Shown in pieces: positions 52,066-63,752 of a DNA stretch of 64,000 nt. The notes beneath the pieces are model-generated. The model was not told the DNA's origin. It saw only the letters and a program-made list of their open reading frames with translations, and did no database searches. The stretch's first letter is position 1. Every line of letters begins with the position of its first letter. Source of the DNA: Ascidia mentula (lineage: Eukaryota > Chordata > Ascidiacea > Phlebobranchia > Ascidiidae); NCBI GenBank assembly GCA_947561715.1, contig OX387203.1:16554001-16618000 (forward strand), written 5' to 3'. The position numbers were made by a program, and so were the translations under genes.

Positions 52066-55010
52066 TACTAATTCAACTTGTTGCAATAAATCCCTCTGAT
52101 GTAGTTGCTAACAATGTGAGCCAACTATAATACTGTGCAACAATTAACTTGCAAGTAATGCCACTAGGTGCGCCACTCCCACGCTTAGTTGCTATGACAA
52201 CGGTATACACCAGCATCTTAAATTTTTCCACAAATCTAAAAAGTGATTACGCATCCCCATCGAACTATAAACATGACATAAACATCACAATATTGTTACC
52301 ACATCATTCCGCTTACGTCATTGGTTTGTGTTTGCCCAAACAATTGCGAACTTGCATTATCTCTAGACAAGATAACCTGTTGTATACGTATACGGTTCAT
52401 GTTATCGAGAAATGCAAGGTCAAACAGTTACGACTTACGTTATAAATAAACGCCAAACCTTAGAAATTGCTAATTAAGATTACATTGTGATCTACAAATG
52501 TTAATCGACAATTTCTTAAAAGTAATACAACCCAATTAATTTGTATCCTAGTTACTTAGACCTCGCACTAATTTTGAACATGTTGCTTTAGCTGCACCTC
52601 GATAACTACTTTTCCCGGGCAAATGAATGCGGACAAACTGCTGCAAGACCCCGGCTTTATACAAAAACTGCATTACCACTAAACACGTAGCAGGTATCTT
52701 CCCAACCACATGATGTCAAGTTGTTTCTACTTTTAGCAATCGCGACACGCAGTACCAAGCACCTACTTTATCTTCTAATTTAGTTTCCCACCGAACAACC
52801 TGAGATTAATCTTGTACCAGGTACTGAATGACTTCATAAATATGTGAATAAAAATGAGGTAATTTTAACGCGTCTCTATGACCAGAATATTTAATGTTTC
52901 AAACTTTCTATGATTTGAGCAGACATTGCAGCAGTGGTGATGCGTAAAGATTTTACTTGCGAGAGTAATTTTACACCAAATAATCGCGCAACATGATTAT
53001 GTTTCACGGAAAATGTCGAAAAGCCAAACCGCTTAGGCAAAAACGATTCTCTGGCTATTTAAGAACGCCACAAATGTTTCGCAATGGAATTTATGTGTGA
53101 AAGTTGCCCGAATGCTGTAATGCCGAATTTGCCGCGCGTGTCAGACAAAATGACGTAAGGATCTGCATTGAAGCCTGGGGGCAAAATGTTGAACTTTTCG
53201 GTTCTGATCGTTTTAATATTTCGCTCAGATTGAATTTTTAGGCAAGTTATTGACAAAAATTTCTTCACTTCTCCCATAATTAACTCATCGTTACTTAATT
53301 TAATAGTGCGGCCACGTTCCGATCTGCTAAACATTTATTACTTAACTGTTCGATCTCCCGTTGAAAAACAACAAATATTCCCAATTTTTTCAAAAAAGAC
53401 GATAGACTGAAAGATTAAATATGGATTTTGTTGTTAGAGTGTTTTTTGCGATGAGCTTGTTATCATTGAAGTTACTCAATATTTATTGTATCGTTGTGAA
53501 GTGTGGTTTTATTTGCACTCATCAATCGCTACTTTATTTTGTATTATTTGTTTTCCACTTCTTGCGTTAGATGAAATGCCAATTTCCCTGCGAATTGTGA
53601 TTTAACTCATTATAAATGTACAGTTATCAGAAAAAATGAATTGAAACGGTTTTTATGACGTCACAAACGTTACAACACATTTCTTCCACAGGCGCGTTGT
53701 TGTTCTCACTTGTAACACATGGAATTATCCGACCCATTCGAAATATCAAACCTATTCAACTCTTTTTGTTCAGGGTTGAACCTTTACTGCTTTTATAAAT
53801 AGGAGTTTCAAATGTAATTCCAAAATTTCTTCGCCTTTAAATAAATATTATTTGCGTTCAATCTTCGCAAAATACGATCCCCGAGGTTTCGTTAAAGACG
53901 CGTTTGTAATTTTCAAATGCAGGTTTTCGCGGCAATAGATAATTTTAGTAATCGCGATACGCACCGCCAAGCACCTACTTCAGCTTCTAATTTCGTCCCA
54001 GACCAAAGAACTCATGTACCGCAGACACTGCATGACTTCATCATAACACTGCAATCACAAGTATGCAGTAAACACGGTAAGGAGACTTGAACATGCGTGC
54101 AAGGCCCAGTAATGTTTAATACCAACGACTTTCAGGTGGTTATATATAGACAATTACAAAGCAGATCACTAACAATGGAGTGTTTGTTCATCGTATGCAT
54201 GTACTTACATTTATTACGGGACCAAACATCACAGAGTAACTCATGTTTATAGATTGTCTATGAATGTGCATTCACCGCAGCGGAGGGGATGACGCGCAAC
54301 GTTTCGCTTGTGGCTTACGTCTGTATTTACTCAACTTTGATAGATTGCATCACAAATAATATAAAAAGCTATGCTATTTTTTTTTAAATATTATTGTTTT
54401 GCGAAAGAAAAAATCCCCATGGAAACATAAATTGTTGCTGAACAACAAAAGGGGTTTTATAATATCTTTGTTATTGTTTCGTGAAAATTGTCACAAGACC
54501 AAACCGTTAAAGCATGAACAATTACTTGGCTTTATTTTTGACCTAAGACAAAAAGCTTGATAATTACAACGTCACAAACGATTCGCATTTGCCCGAATGC
54601 AGCAAACAAATTTGCAGGCGCGAAGCAGACAAAATGACGTAATAATCTGCACTGAAGCCTGGGGCAGAATGTTGTTCGTTACTGATCTTGAAAAATTTTG
54701 ACAAAATCTTCGTGACGTCACACACTTCACTAGACCCCACGTTTCTGTAGTGTCGACATCATATTTGCAATTATTATGTTGTGATTTTCTGGCAACAACG
54801 ATCGGATAAAACTCACGCTGCAAACCCACATTAACTAATTTGCGGCGAACGTGCTATTCGATCGTATGTATGGAAGATAATTAAATATTTGGTCGACCTA
54901 GTTTACGACACAGCCGCTCTTTGAAATGAGTCACGGGGTAATCCTAACTCAAATGCATTATGCATAAGCCTGTATACATTTTTTGTATAAGCCACATATC
55001 TTTTGCGTAA
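52066..55010 (+). repeat. Left arm of ~3-kb inverted repeat (dispersed repeat copy B)
   Basis: This segment is the reverse complement of 59,580-62,607 along its whole length. Matched points include AACTTGTTGCAATAAATCCC (52,073 with 62,607), ATGCCACTAGGTGCGCCACT (52,158 with 62,523), the GAAGCCTGGG word (~53,169 with ~61,502), and GGAAGATAATTAAATATT (54,872 with 59,700). The arms are clearly diverged, with small insertions, so this is not an assembly duplicate. The part from 53,100 also matches copy A at 32.2 kb and that similarity runs on to about 56,650, beyond the arm. No gene is recognised inside. Confidence 0.85.
52980..53440 (+). repeat. Internal direct repeat M1 of the dispersed element
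   Basis: M1 shares order and sequence with M2 (54,460-55,300): a GTTTCACGGAAAATGTC/GTTTCGTGAAAATTGTC start, GCCAAACCG/ACCAAACCG, TTGCCCGAATGC, CAGACAAAATGACGTAA, TGAAGCCTGGG, TTCCGATC and ATATGGATTTTGTT. The spacing of ~1.5 kb and the direct orientation would suit an old element bounded by long direct repeats, but no coding part, primer-binding site or target duplication was recognised, so the class stays open. Confidence 0.55.
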
Positions 55011-55300
55011 AGTCATACCGAAAAACGAACGAATGGGCCTAGAAATAGATAAAGGACATATAGAACAGAGACTTTTATACGCGTGGTTTGTAACGCTTTT
55101 ATTATGTATTAAACTGATCGATTGACCTTGGGTTTGATAGCAGCCTCTTTATCAGGGAGTCCGATATACGGCAGTGTTATTATTTGTGTAGACACATATA
55201 GACGTTTTAAGTAACTCCCCACAGAGAACCCTGGTTCCGATCAGTTAAGCATTTGTTACTGAGGGAAATATTAAACATGGATTTTGTTCTACTGATATTT
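54460..55300 (+). repeat. Internal direct repeat M2 of the dispersed element
   Basis: This is the second diverged copy of the M module. It contains an extra ~450 bp (about 54,740-55,210) not present in M1 or in copy A. The corresponding copies are at about 33,240-33,500 in copy A and, inverted, at about 59,750-60,180 in the right arm. Confidence 0.5.
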
Positions 55301-57590
55301 GTTTTGAATACAATTGACTAATTTTAATTTACCCTGCTGTCAAACTTCCTTTCCCACCATAGCGATATCTCACGGTAAATGTGAATCTTGATACCTCTTC
55401 GTAAAATGAAGAGAAATTACCTTGTGTATGTAAATGCAATAAAGGCAATAATGTTTTTGTAGTGAGCTGCAGACAGGTATGTCAGCGAGTTGCGCTTTCG
55501 CCGTGAGTGAGTGCGGTACAATAAAATCGTCGTCCACAGTCAATTAAAACCGGGTGATGATAGGATAAAGACAATTACTTAAGAACATGAACGTCATAAT
55601 ATTGCGTAACTCGACATAATATATGGGAAATACGACGTTGACAGATACATAGAATCCCCTCTTTACTGAAATGTTTTTCCTAACCAGTATTCTGTAGTTC
55701 GGCATGATTAATTTTGTTCATTGAAAGATTGGATTTCGGAGAATTGTGGTTCGATGGTAATTCGTGTTTTTGTTCGTTATTTAGATTTTCCGAACTTTAA
55801 TCCGATTGCTCTTGTCCTCCACATTTGTTGAAAAACTAAAGTTTTTGACAATCTTGCATAAAAATATCAACATCCTAAAAAGAAATTTCAGAATATTCTT
55901 ACGGTATGTAAAAAACGATATGGCTGTTTGAAGGAAAAACTATGTCTTTCACACACGAGATCACACTGTAAATAAACAAGCTTTGAAAAAACTTAATATT
56001 TTGAATTTGTTTATTGCTTTAAGTTGTAAAAGTATTACATTGATTAATTAAAAACAGTAAGGAAGTGTTTCATATTTCCGTAACAATAGTTTCATCTTAT
56101 TAAGTGCTGTCGTAGATAAAATCGTCTCGGCATGTGGTTTTGTCGATAACTTCGGATGAGTTCAGGCAAGAAAGTACGGATATGTTGGGGGAGCACCAAC
56201 TGTCGTTGATCAAGTTTCGATGGCATCTGTCGGGTTCTTAGTGTTATACAAATTAAAATATTGTAGTTACTGCAACCTTGCATTCGTACACCGAACAACA
56301 TTGTGACATGGACTGAGTCATATTTTATATTGCACTCATGACGTAACAGTTAATTCGTCCGTCGCTTTTTCTGCATTCAGTGTAGAAGTTTAGAACTACA
56401 CGTGCTTTTGGGGTTTGGTAATAAGGATACTTTAGCTGTGTTCAGTTAATGCAATTTTTACTCTTAATTTAAAGAAAATGATGCTTACTAATTAAGGAGT
56501 TTAAACGTATTTGAAATAGTCGACTTGTCTGGGCTATGTTCATACCTATTTCATATGGGAGATGACATCATCAGTTAGTTGCGAATCTTTCGTTGTGTTG
56601 TCGTAAGGATCAACGTAGCATCGCGATGGTGGAAATCCAACTGGTTTGTATTGAAAACATATCACTGACCAAATAAATATTGTATTTTTTCAAGTAATTT
56701 ACTTTTACGTGCAAAAAGCTTAAAGTTAAATATAGCACTGGTGATGATGACCACAGCCATGTTCGTAACGTCTGGTCAGCATGTTAGCTTTGGCTTTCTT
56801 ATTTAAAGTAAAGCAAATTACATGTGAGGGTTAAAATCGTTTTGTATCAGAAAATCCTCTAGATTATATTTTTTCTGCTTGCGATACAAAGTGCTTTCAG
56901 ACAAACTTTATTAGAGAAATAAACTGAATTAAAGAAATATATCATTATAAGATATAAACTCTTTGTGTTATTATTAGGTATTGGTTGAAGGTGGTTGGAA
57001 TCCTGCTCTCCTTCATCACAATTGTTTCATCATGTTATCAATCTGGCGAAAGTAAGTATTTTGTTACAAATCATAACCTCTCAATTAATTTAATATGGTT
57101 GGTTAGTTTTGCGGATTTTGATAGATTTCAAATCGATTTACGTTCATGTGTTTTGTGCAGTGTTCACTTGCGATGATGGGAGGAAGGTGGGGGGGTGTTT
57201 TGTTTTGTGATTATTCTTGTCACCCCCATTGCAGGGACGGAAGTGATGACAAACCGGCCAACTTTCCCACTTATCCTGAAAACCTCACCAGTCCTTACAT
57301 AAGGTGAAAGCAATCAAATATGTTCCCTACATTCGTTTTACTGATGTTGACCAAAAGACGATGTTATCAGGGTTTGACTTTACTTGAAAAAACCAATTTT
57401 GAAAAGTTTATAATAAAGTCGGGTTAAATAAGACGGTTTCGAATTTCCACGCATTCAGAAGTGTTTTTACTTTAATGTTTCAAGAGAATTATTGATTGCG
57501 AAACACTCACACGTAACAATAATGTTGTTGAGGTAAGAAGTGGTTAGTCCGAGGCGCAAAGAGTGAATCTAAGATAAGTAAAGGTTTATA
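55301..57590. other. Spacer of the inverted repeat, left part
   Basis: Up to about 56,650 this is the continuation of dispersed copy B, colinear with 33.5-35.95 kb (for example GAGCACCAACTGTCGTTGA at 56,191 and GACATCATCAGTTAGTTG near 56,565). Beyond it no gene is recognised. A signal-peptide-like frame near 56,985-57,050 (VVGILLSFITIVSS), followed by a GTAAGT, has no ATG in place and is not called. Confidence 0.45.
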
Positions 57591-57592
57591 TC

Positions 57593-57700
57593 AGGGGTTG
57601 CCAACACGTCGATCGCATCACAGTTTGCGTTAACTTTACAAAATTTACAACACAACTACACAAACTACCTTAAATGCGACGCCGCAGAAACCCACGTAGG
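57593..57700 (+). mobile_element. Possible hAT-like terminal fragment
   Basis: The sequence CAGGGGTTGCCAACACGTCG has the form of a hAT-type terminal inverted repeat (CAGGGGTTGSCAAC). The other end is not found, so the extent is uncertain and no transposase is visible. Confidence 0.35.
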
Positions 57701-57949
57701 TTTTCTGCCCAACTCGAACTCAAGCAGCAAACATGGTTTTTCAAAAATATACAGGAAACTTTCAAAAATTTAGACCCATCTTTTAAATATTTCCGTCGCA
57801 TGATAGTCGATTATACAGAAGCTCGATTGCTTTCGCTGCCAATTTGACCACCTCTCCATACCAAGAATAAAGTCTGGTCGTGGCCGGGATATCCTGGGTT
57901 CGAATACCGGTGTGTAAAGGTGTTTTCCCTGTTCCGCTGGATTTCGAGC

Positions 57950-58575
57950 TCATAGTTTATAGACTGTATAAGGCATTGGATGAGGTGGGGGTTTTGATCA
58001 AAGGGGGGTCATTGCGGATTCGGTTGCGAGTTTTCCAAATGGTATGGCAACATGGAGGTGTTCAGAAGGGCTGTAAGGGTTGTGGCGTAGGTTGTGGGAG
58101 TTTGGGAAAGTTAAGGAGAAGTGCGCTGAATTTGTTTACCAGGATTTTTAAGAGTTTGATGGATGGGCAGTAGTGAAATAGGTGTGTAAAGATTTTAAGG
58201 GTGTATGTGCAGAAGTGGCAGTTAGGTCTTGATTTAGAGGTCTTGATCTAAAGAGATAAAGGACTGTTGGCATTTAAAGGGGATAATTGCATGTGTAAAA
58301 CGGTAGTTGAAGGTTTTAAGGTAATTTGGAAAGACAGGGTTATGAATCTGGGTCCAGTCAGTAAAGTTAAAAGAGTTTCTGGGTGGAGTTTGTTCATCTG
58401 TCGTTGAGGGCTTTTGGTTTGGGGTAAAGAAATTCTTGTCCAAGGGGATCGGTGTTTCCGATTTCTGTGAGGGTCTGATTCGAAAGTCGAGTAATTTAGC
58501 TATGGGGATTTTAAGGTTGTATTCAATGGGGTGTTGTGGGGGTTTCCAGTATGCGGGATTTGTAATATTATTTTA
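57950..58575 (-). mobile_element. LINE 3' fragment (reverse transcriptase C-terminal region)
   Basis: On the minus strand the frame from 58,575 reads AYWKPPQHPIEYNLKIPIAK, then FNFTDWTQIHNPVFPNYLKT, FNYRFTHAIIPF, and after one frame change CHFCTYTLKIFTHLFHYC (from ~58,220). The pattern W..I.NP..P..LKTFN.R..H..PF followed by C-x2-C...H-L-F...C is that of the zinc-binding segment at the C-terminus of many non-LTR reverse transcriptases. The polymerase core is absent, so this is a 5'-truncated copy. Clade not assigned. The plus strand looks G/T-rich for this reason. Confidence 0.7.
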
Positions 58576-58619
58576 AAGGAGAGAGAAGTGAGTGGTCAAC
58601 AAAGATTGGGATGTTGAAC

Positions 58620-58910
58620 GCGTCGTAACAACCAATCCCTGCAGAGGCACCGAGTTTAATTCTATACTCCATCGATTGCCACGTAAACTGCTTATATGAA
58701 CAAGATTGAAGTTAACAATGCCTGCTTCATGGCATTTGGTAAGAATATATTTGTATATACAAATTGGAAAATTGATTAGTTCGAAACCAGAAGAAAGGAG
58801 AATGCCAAATTCTTTTTAAACCTTTTAAAGGTCAAGGACTCTAAAGTGAGGGTCACCTAGAAATTCTATGCCTAAACTAAACGCTACCTACTGCGGCATA
58901 TGTTGCAAAG
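58620..58910. repeat. Inverted copy of the dispersed repeat seen at 45.1 kb
   Basis: ATTGCCACGTAAACTGCTTA near 58,674 and CTAAACTAAACGCTACCTAC near 58,873 are reverse complements of blocks at about 45,190-45,350 and 45,125. The order is inverted as expected for a whole copy in the opposite direction. Confidence 0.55.
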
Positions 58911-59360
58911 CCATTTAGTATTATTGCGATATAGTTACACAGAACCTTCTCTTCGGGCATTATAATATAACATATGCCACATGTACAACTAAATGCTGGC
59001 AGTTTGTGTTGTTGCAACGGGATGTGTTTCATCCGGAGCTCAGTCGTCACAGCGGTATTTTGAATGTACAGTGTCACACAGACATTCAAGATGCTTGCCT
59101 CATGAAAAAAGTTGTTGGCAGTTAGTTTACACCATAAAAGGCTTTCTGTAAATTGGTCCTTCATTATAATGTGAGTATACTTTGCCGGATATATAATAGT
59201 TGATTTAACCAGAAAGCCTGCTTCAACCAATGTTTTTTTTATTTCTGTTTAAACTAAAAGGATGAATTTCCCTGGAATGTTTTCACAACAACACAATGGT
59301 AAGAGTTTTCAATTGAAAACTGTATGTTTAGTTGTATTAATTATCTCTGTTCTTTCACAG
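58911..59360. other. Spacer with no assigned gene
   Basis: A cysteine-containing minus-strand frame (58,877-59,230, with FSCTCGICYIIM) is open but shows no domain that I recognise. A 38-nt block at 59,261-59,298 has acceptor- and donor-like ends, but its phase does not join the downstream exon at 59,361. Confidence 0.3.
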
Positions 59361-59450
59361 GAACCTTTTCAGAAGCTGTCTAATCCCATGTACAATTGGT
59401 TGTCAGAAAAGGGTGGATGTAATGTTTCAGAGCAGCACAATGTTGATTAA
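59361..59450 (+). CDS. Possible terminal exon of a receptor tail with NPxY motif
   Basis: A strong acceptor (TCTGTTCTTTCACAG) precedes an open stretch EPFQKLSNPMYNWLSEKGG, then CNVSEQHNVD and a stop. F...NPMY is an NPxY-type motif like those in LDL-receptor-family tails that bind PTB-domain adaptors. Upstream exons of the same protein were not found in the spacer, and the nearest exon-like block is out of phase. It could be an orphan exon of a duplicated or broken receptor gene. Confidence 0.35.
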   Translation, partial: EPFQKLSNPMYNWLSEKGGCNVSEQHNVD

Positions 59451-59579
59451 TTTGAAACAAATATACACAAGATGTGATAGTTACATAACATAAACTTGTG
59501 TCATGGCATTCCTGTCTCAGGAGTATATCGTTGGTAACGCAGTATATTCAGTGGCGGACGTTAGCACACAGTAGTATAT

Positions 59580-62500
59580 GTGGATATGTGGCTGATACCA
59601 AAAATGCATCCAGAGGTATTTTAGTTCGGATAACCTCGTGACTCACTGGAAACGCAGATTGTGTCATAAAATAGGTCGACCGAATATTTAATTATCTTCC
59701 GTGCAATAAGTTAATGTGGGTTTGCAGCGTGATTGGTATGTGACTTTAATAAAAAAAAAACAGTTGTTGCCAGAAAAACACAACATAATAATTGCAAATA
59801 TGATGTTAACACTACAGAAACGTGGGGTCAGGGACCACTAATTGAAATGTGTGACGTCACGAAGGTTTTGTTAAAACATTTTTTCAAGATCAGTAACGAA
59901 CAACATTCTGCCCCAGGCATCAGTGCAGATTCTTTTGTCATTTGTCTGACTCAAACATGTTTGTTGCATTCGGGCAAATTTGAAACGTGAACTCCAACGC
60001 CAATCGTTTGTAACGTTGTAATCATGCTTTTTGTTTTTGTTTAAAACTAAAGCCATGTAATCTTTCACACTTTCACACTTTAACGGTTTGTTCTTTAGAC
60101 AAATTCTACGAAACAATGCCATACATAACGTTGTCGTGAAACACCTTTTTGCTATTCAGTCACAATTTACGCTTCCGCTGGAATTTTATTCTACGCAAAA
60201 AATATAATATTTTTTTATTTCTTTCCTAGCTTTTTATATTATTTATGGTGCAATCGATCAAAGTGGAGTAAATATATACGTAAGCCACAAGCGAAACGTT
60301 GCGCGTCATCTCCTCCGCTGCGGTGAATAAACATTCATAGACCATCCATAAACCTCAGTTACTCTGTGACGTTTGGTCCAGAAATAAATGTAAGTACATG
60401 CATACGATGAACAAACTCTCCATTGTTAGTGATCTGCTTTGTAATTGTCTATATATAACCACCTGAAAGTCGTTGGTATTAAACATTACTGGGCCTTGCA
60501 CGCATGTTCAAGTCTCCTTACCGTGTTTACTGCATACTTGTGATTGCAGTGTTATGATGAAGTCATGCAGTGTCTGGTACATGAGTTCTTTGGTCTGGGA
60601 CGAAATTAGAAGCTGAAGTAGGTGCTTGGCGGTGCGTGTCGCGATTACTAAAATTATCTACTGCCGCAAAAACCTGCATTTGAAAATTACAAACGCGTCT
60701 TTAACGAAACCTCTGGGATCCTATTTTGCGAAGATTGAACGCAAATAATATTTATTTAAACGCGAAGAAATTTTGGAATTACATTTGTTAACACCTATTT
60801 ATAAAAGTCGTAAAGTTCAAACCTGAACAATAATAGTTGAATAGGTTTAATATTCCGAATGGCTCCGATAATTCCTTGTGTTACAAGTGAGAACAACAAC
60901 GCGCTGTGGAAGAAATGTGTTGTAACGTTTGTGACGTCATAAGAACCGTTTTGATTCATTTTTTTATTCACTAATAACAGCACATTTATAATGAATTAAA
61001 TCAAAATTCGCTTGTTTTATTAGGAAGGCATAAGATGTCACCGAATATTATTGTTCTACATCCGATGTGATATTACATTTAAAAGGGAAATTGGCATTTC
61101 ATCTAACGCAAGAAGTGGAAAACAAATAATACAAAATAAAGTAGCGATTGATGAGTGCAAATAAAACCACACATCACAACGATACAATAAATATTGGGTA
61201 ACTTCAATGATAACAAGCTTATCGCGAAAAACACTCTAACAACAAAATCCATATTTATTCTTTCAGTCTATCGTCTTTTTGAAAAACAGTGTATATTTGT
61301 TGCGTTTCAACGACAGAACGAACTGTCAAACAATAACTGGTTAGCCGGTCGGACGTGGCCGCACTATTAAATTAAGTAACGTTGAGTTAAGTATGGGAGA
61401 AGTGAAGAAACTTTTTGTCAATAACTTGCCTAAAAACTTCGATCTGAGCGAAATATTAATACGATCAGAACCGAAAAGTTCAACATTTTGCCCCCAGGCT
61501 TCAATGCAGATATTTACGTCATTTTGTCTGACACGCGCAGGCAATTTCGGTCTTGCTGCATTCGGGCAACTTTCACACGTAAATTTCAATGCGAAACATT
61601 TGTCCCGTTGTTAAATAGCCAGAGAATCGTTTTTGCCTAAGCGGTTTGGCTTTTCCACATTTTCTGTAAATCACTATCATCCATGTTGCGCGACTATTTG
61701 GAGTAAAATTACTCTTGCAAGAAAAACGTTTGCGCATCACCACTGCTGCAATGTCTGCTCTTATCATAGAAAGTTTGAAACATTAAATATTCTGTCATAG
61801 ATGCGCGTTGAAATTACCTCATTTTTATTCACATATTTATGAAGTCATTCAGTACCTGGTACAAGATTAATCTCAGGTTGTTGGGTGGGAGACAAAATTA
61901 GAATATAAAGTAGGTGCTTGGTTCTGCGTGTCGCGATTTCTAAAAGTAGAAACAACTTCACATCATGTGGTTGGGAAGATACCTGCTACGTGTTTAGTGG
62001 TAATGCAGTTTTTCTATAAAGCCGGGGTCTTGCAGCAGTTTGTCCGCATTCAGTTTACCGGGAAAAGTAGGTATCGAGAGGCAGCTGAGCAAAGTGTTAA
62101 AAATTATTGCAAGGTCTAAGCAACTAGGATTCAAATTAATTGGGTCGTATTACTTTTAAAAAATTGTCGAATAACATTGGTAGATCACAAAGTAATCTTA
62201 ATTAGCAACTTCTTAGGTTTGGCGTTTATCTATAACGTAAGTCGTAACTGTTTGACGTTGCATTTCTCGATAACACGAAGCGTATACGTCTAATGTACAA
62301 CAGGTTATCTTGCGCTAGATATAATGCAAGTTTACAATTGTTTGGCCAAACACAAACCAACGACGTAAGCGGAATGATGTGGTAACAATAGTGTGATGTT
62401 TATGTCATGTTTATAGTTCGATTGGGAGCGTAATCGCTTTTTAGATTTGTGGAAAAATTAAAGATGCTGGTGTATACCGTTGTCATAGCAACTAAGCGTG

Positions 62501-62607
62501 GGAGTGGCGCACCTAGTGGCATTACTTGCAAGTTAATTGTTGCGAAGTATTATAGTTGGCTCACATTGTTAGTAACTTCATGAGTGGGATTTATTGCAAC
62601 AAGTTAA
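59580..62607 (-). repeat. Right arm of ~3-kb inverted repeat (dispersed repeat copy C)
   Basis: This is the reverse complement of 52,066-55,010; the sum of matched coordinates stays near 114,570-114,680 throughout, showing good colinearity. It contains inverted copies of M1 (~61,260-61,680) and M2 (~59,750-60,180). It ends about 100 bp before the start codon of the CUB gene. No gene is recognised within it; small open frames are shared only because the DNA is shared. Confidence 0.85.
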
Positions 62608-62706
62608 ATCAGTAACTATCATCAATCATTTTATGTCATATTGTTTTTTAATTAGAATAATTTCTTTGTCGTTCTAGAATTTGACGATAATAGGAAAAAC
62701 TTTGAA

Positions 62707-63752
62707 ATGGGAATTATTTCGCTCTTTTGTTTGTGCCTAGTTGTTACAGGTATTTTTTTATTACTTTAAGTCGTTATGTGTTATTACAAGACATATCACA
62801 CGTTATACTTGTGTAGGTGGAGGATCATCATCTTGCCGACCATCAGCTTATAGTGGAAACCTAGGTACTTTCCGAATCTCATCATCCTGCACAAGCTATG
62901 GGCACGTTTTATCAACTGGAAACGGTGGCACTGCTGCAATACATTTCTACTACAACACACTCGGCAACAACATTTGTTCGGTGAAAATACTCGCTCTGTT
63001 GTTCTACTAAACCAACCTTAATTTTAAGTGGTAGAAGGTCTTACCTGAACCAAACTTATCACTACAAGTTAATAAATATTTCCTTTCGCTACCGAAAGAA
63101 ACAAAAATAATAATAATGACGATAAATTCTAATGTTATTTTCACGGATCGTAAACACCACTGTAACATTTGTGGTTGCTTTTAATTTGACACTTTTTTAA
63201 AATATATAAAAGAGAAGGTGGTTTTATTATGTTCTGATATTGATGTTAAAACGACCTTAAAGCGAACCTTAGACACAACTCATTCATGCGGAACAGCTTA
63301 CGTAATAACCTTTTGGTACAAAATATAAAGTATTCTCTTCTGTTAAATCTTATTTTGCTCTGCAACTTGTTAATCTCCAACGATATGTAAACAACTACAT
63401 CAAGACGTGCCAATCTTTTAATAGTCAACTGACAACCGAACGTAAACCGAAAAATTCAATTCCACGCATGCAAAATATTGAGATATAAAATAGAATTTGT
63501 TTGGGATGCGAATACTGGATCATGTGGAACAGGGAATTCTCCGTTTTTCATACTAACACAAGGTATGCTACGTTATACTTTTACTGTAGGTTTACGAAGG
63601 AAGCAACACAAACGGTGCCTTGTTAGGAACGTTTACTGGTGATGGAAGCTCAACAGGAATTGTGAAATCAGAAACCGGTTCCATGTATTTGAGTTGTCCC
63701 ACGTTGCGAGGCATGTCTTCAAGTTCACAACCCCTATATTCATTCATAAAAG
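62707..63752 (+). CDS. Secreted CUB-domain-like protein, 5' part
   Basis: Exon 1 (62,707-62,749) is ATG plus a signal-peptide core MGIISLFCLCLVVTG; donor GTATTT. Exon 2 starts at 62,817 (acceptor TTGTGTAG, phase fits) and reads GGSSSCRPSAYSGNLGTFRI, ISSSCTSYGHVLSTGNGGT and FYYNTLGNNICS before a likely donor at about 62,979. An exon-like block at 63,494-63,562 reads WDANTGSCGTGNSPFFILTQ. Exon 63,590-63,752 (acceptor TTTTACTGTAG, donor GTAAG) reads VYEGSNTNGALLGTFTGDGS, STGIVKSETGSMYLSC and LRGMSSSSQPLYSFIK; VYEG....LLGTFTG is the CUB signature (VYDG...LLG.F.G). The junction between the last two blocks is off by one phase, so an exon boundary is misread or missing. The gene continues past the window end. 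CUB assignment rests mainly on the last exon. Confidence 0.6.

Noticed and set aside
52980-55300. Firm assignment of M1/M2 as terminal repeats of an LTR-type element
   Set aside because: No capsid, polymerase, primer-binding site or target duplication was recognised, so only the direct repetition is reported.
56985-57052. Signal-peptide first exon (VVGILLSFITIVSS) with a donor
   Set aside because: The frame has no ATG at its start (TTG instead) and no downstream exon joins in phase; it may be a broken copy but cannot be supported.
57860-57910. Second tRNA gene (GGGTTCGAATACC resembles a B box)
   Set aside because: No A box, acceptor stem or cloverleaf could be built around it.
52066-62607. 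Inverted repeat as an assembly or haplotype artefact
   Set aside because: The arms differ by many substitutions and small insertions along their length, which an accidental duplication of the same contig would not show.
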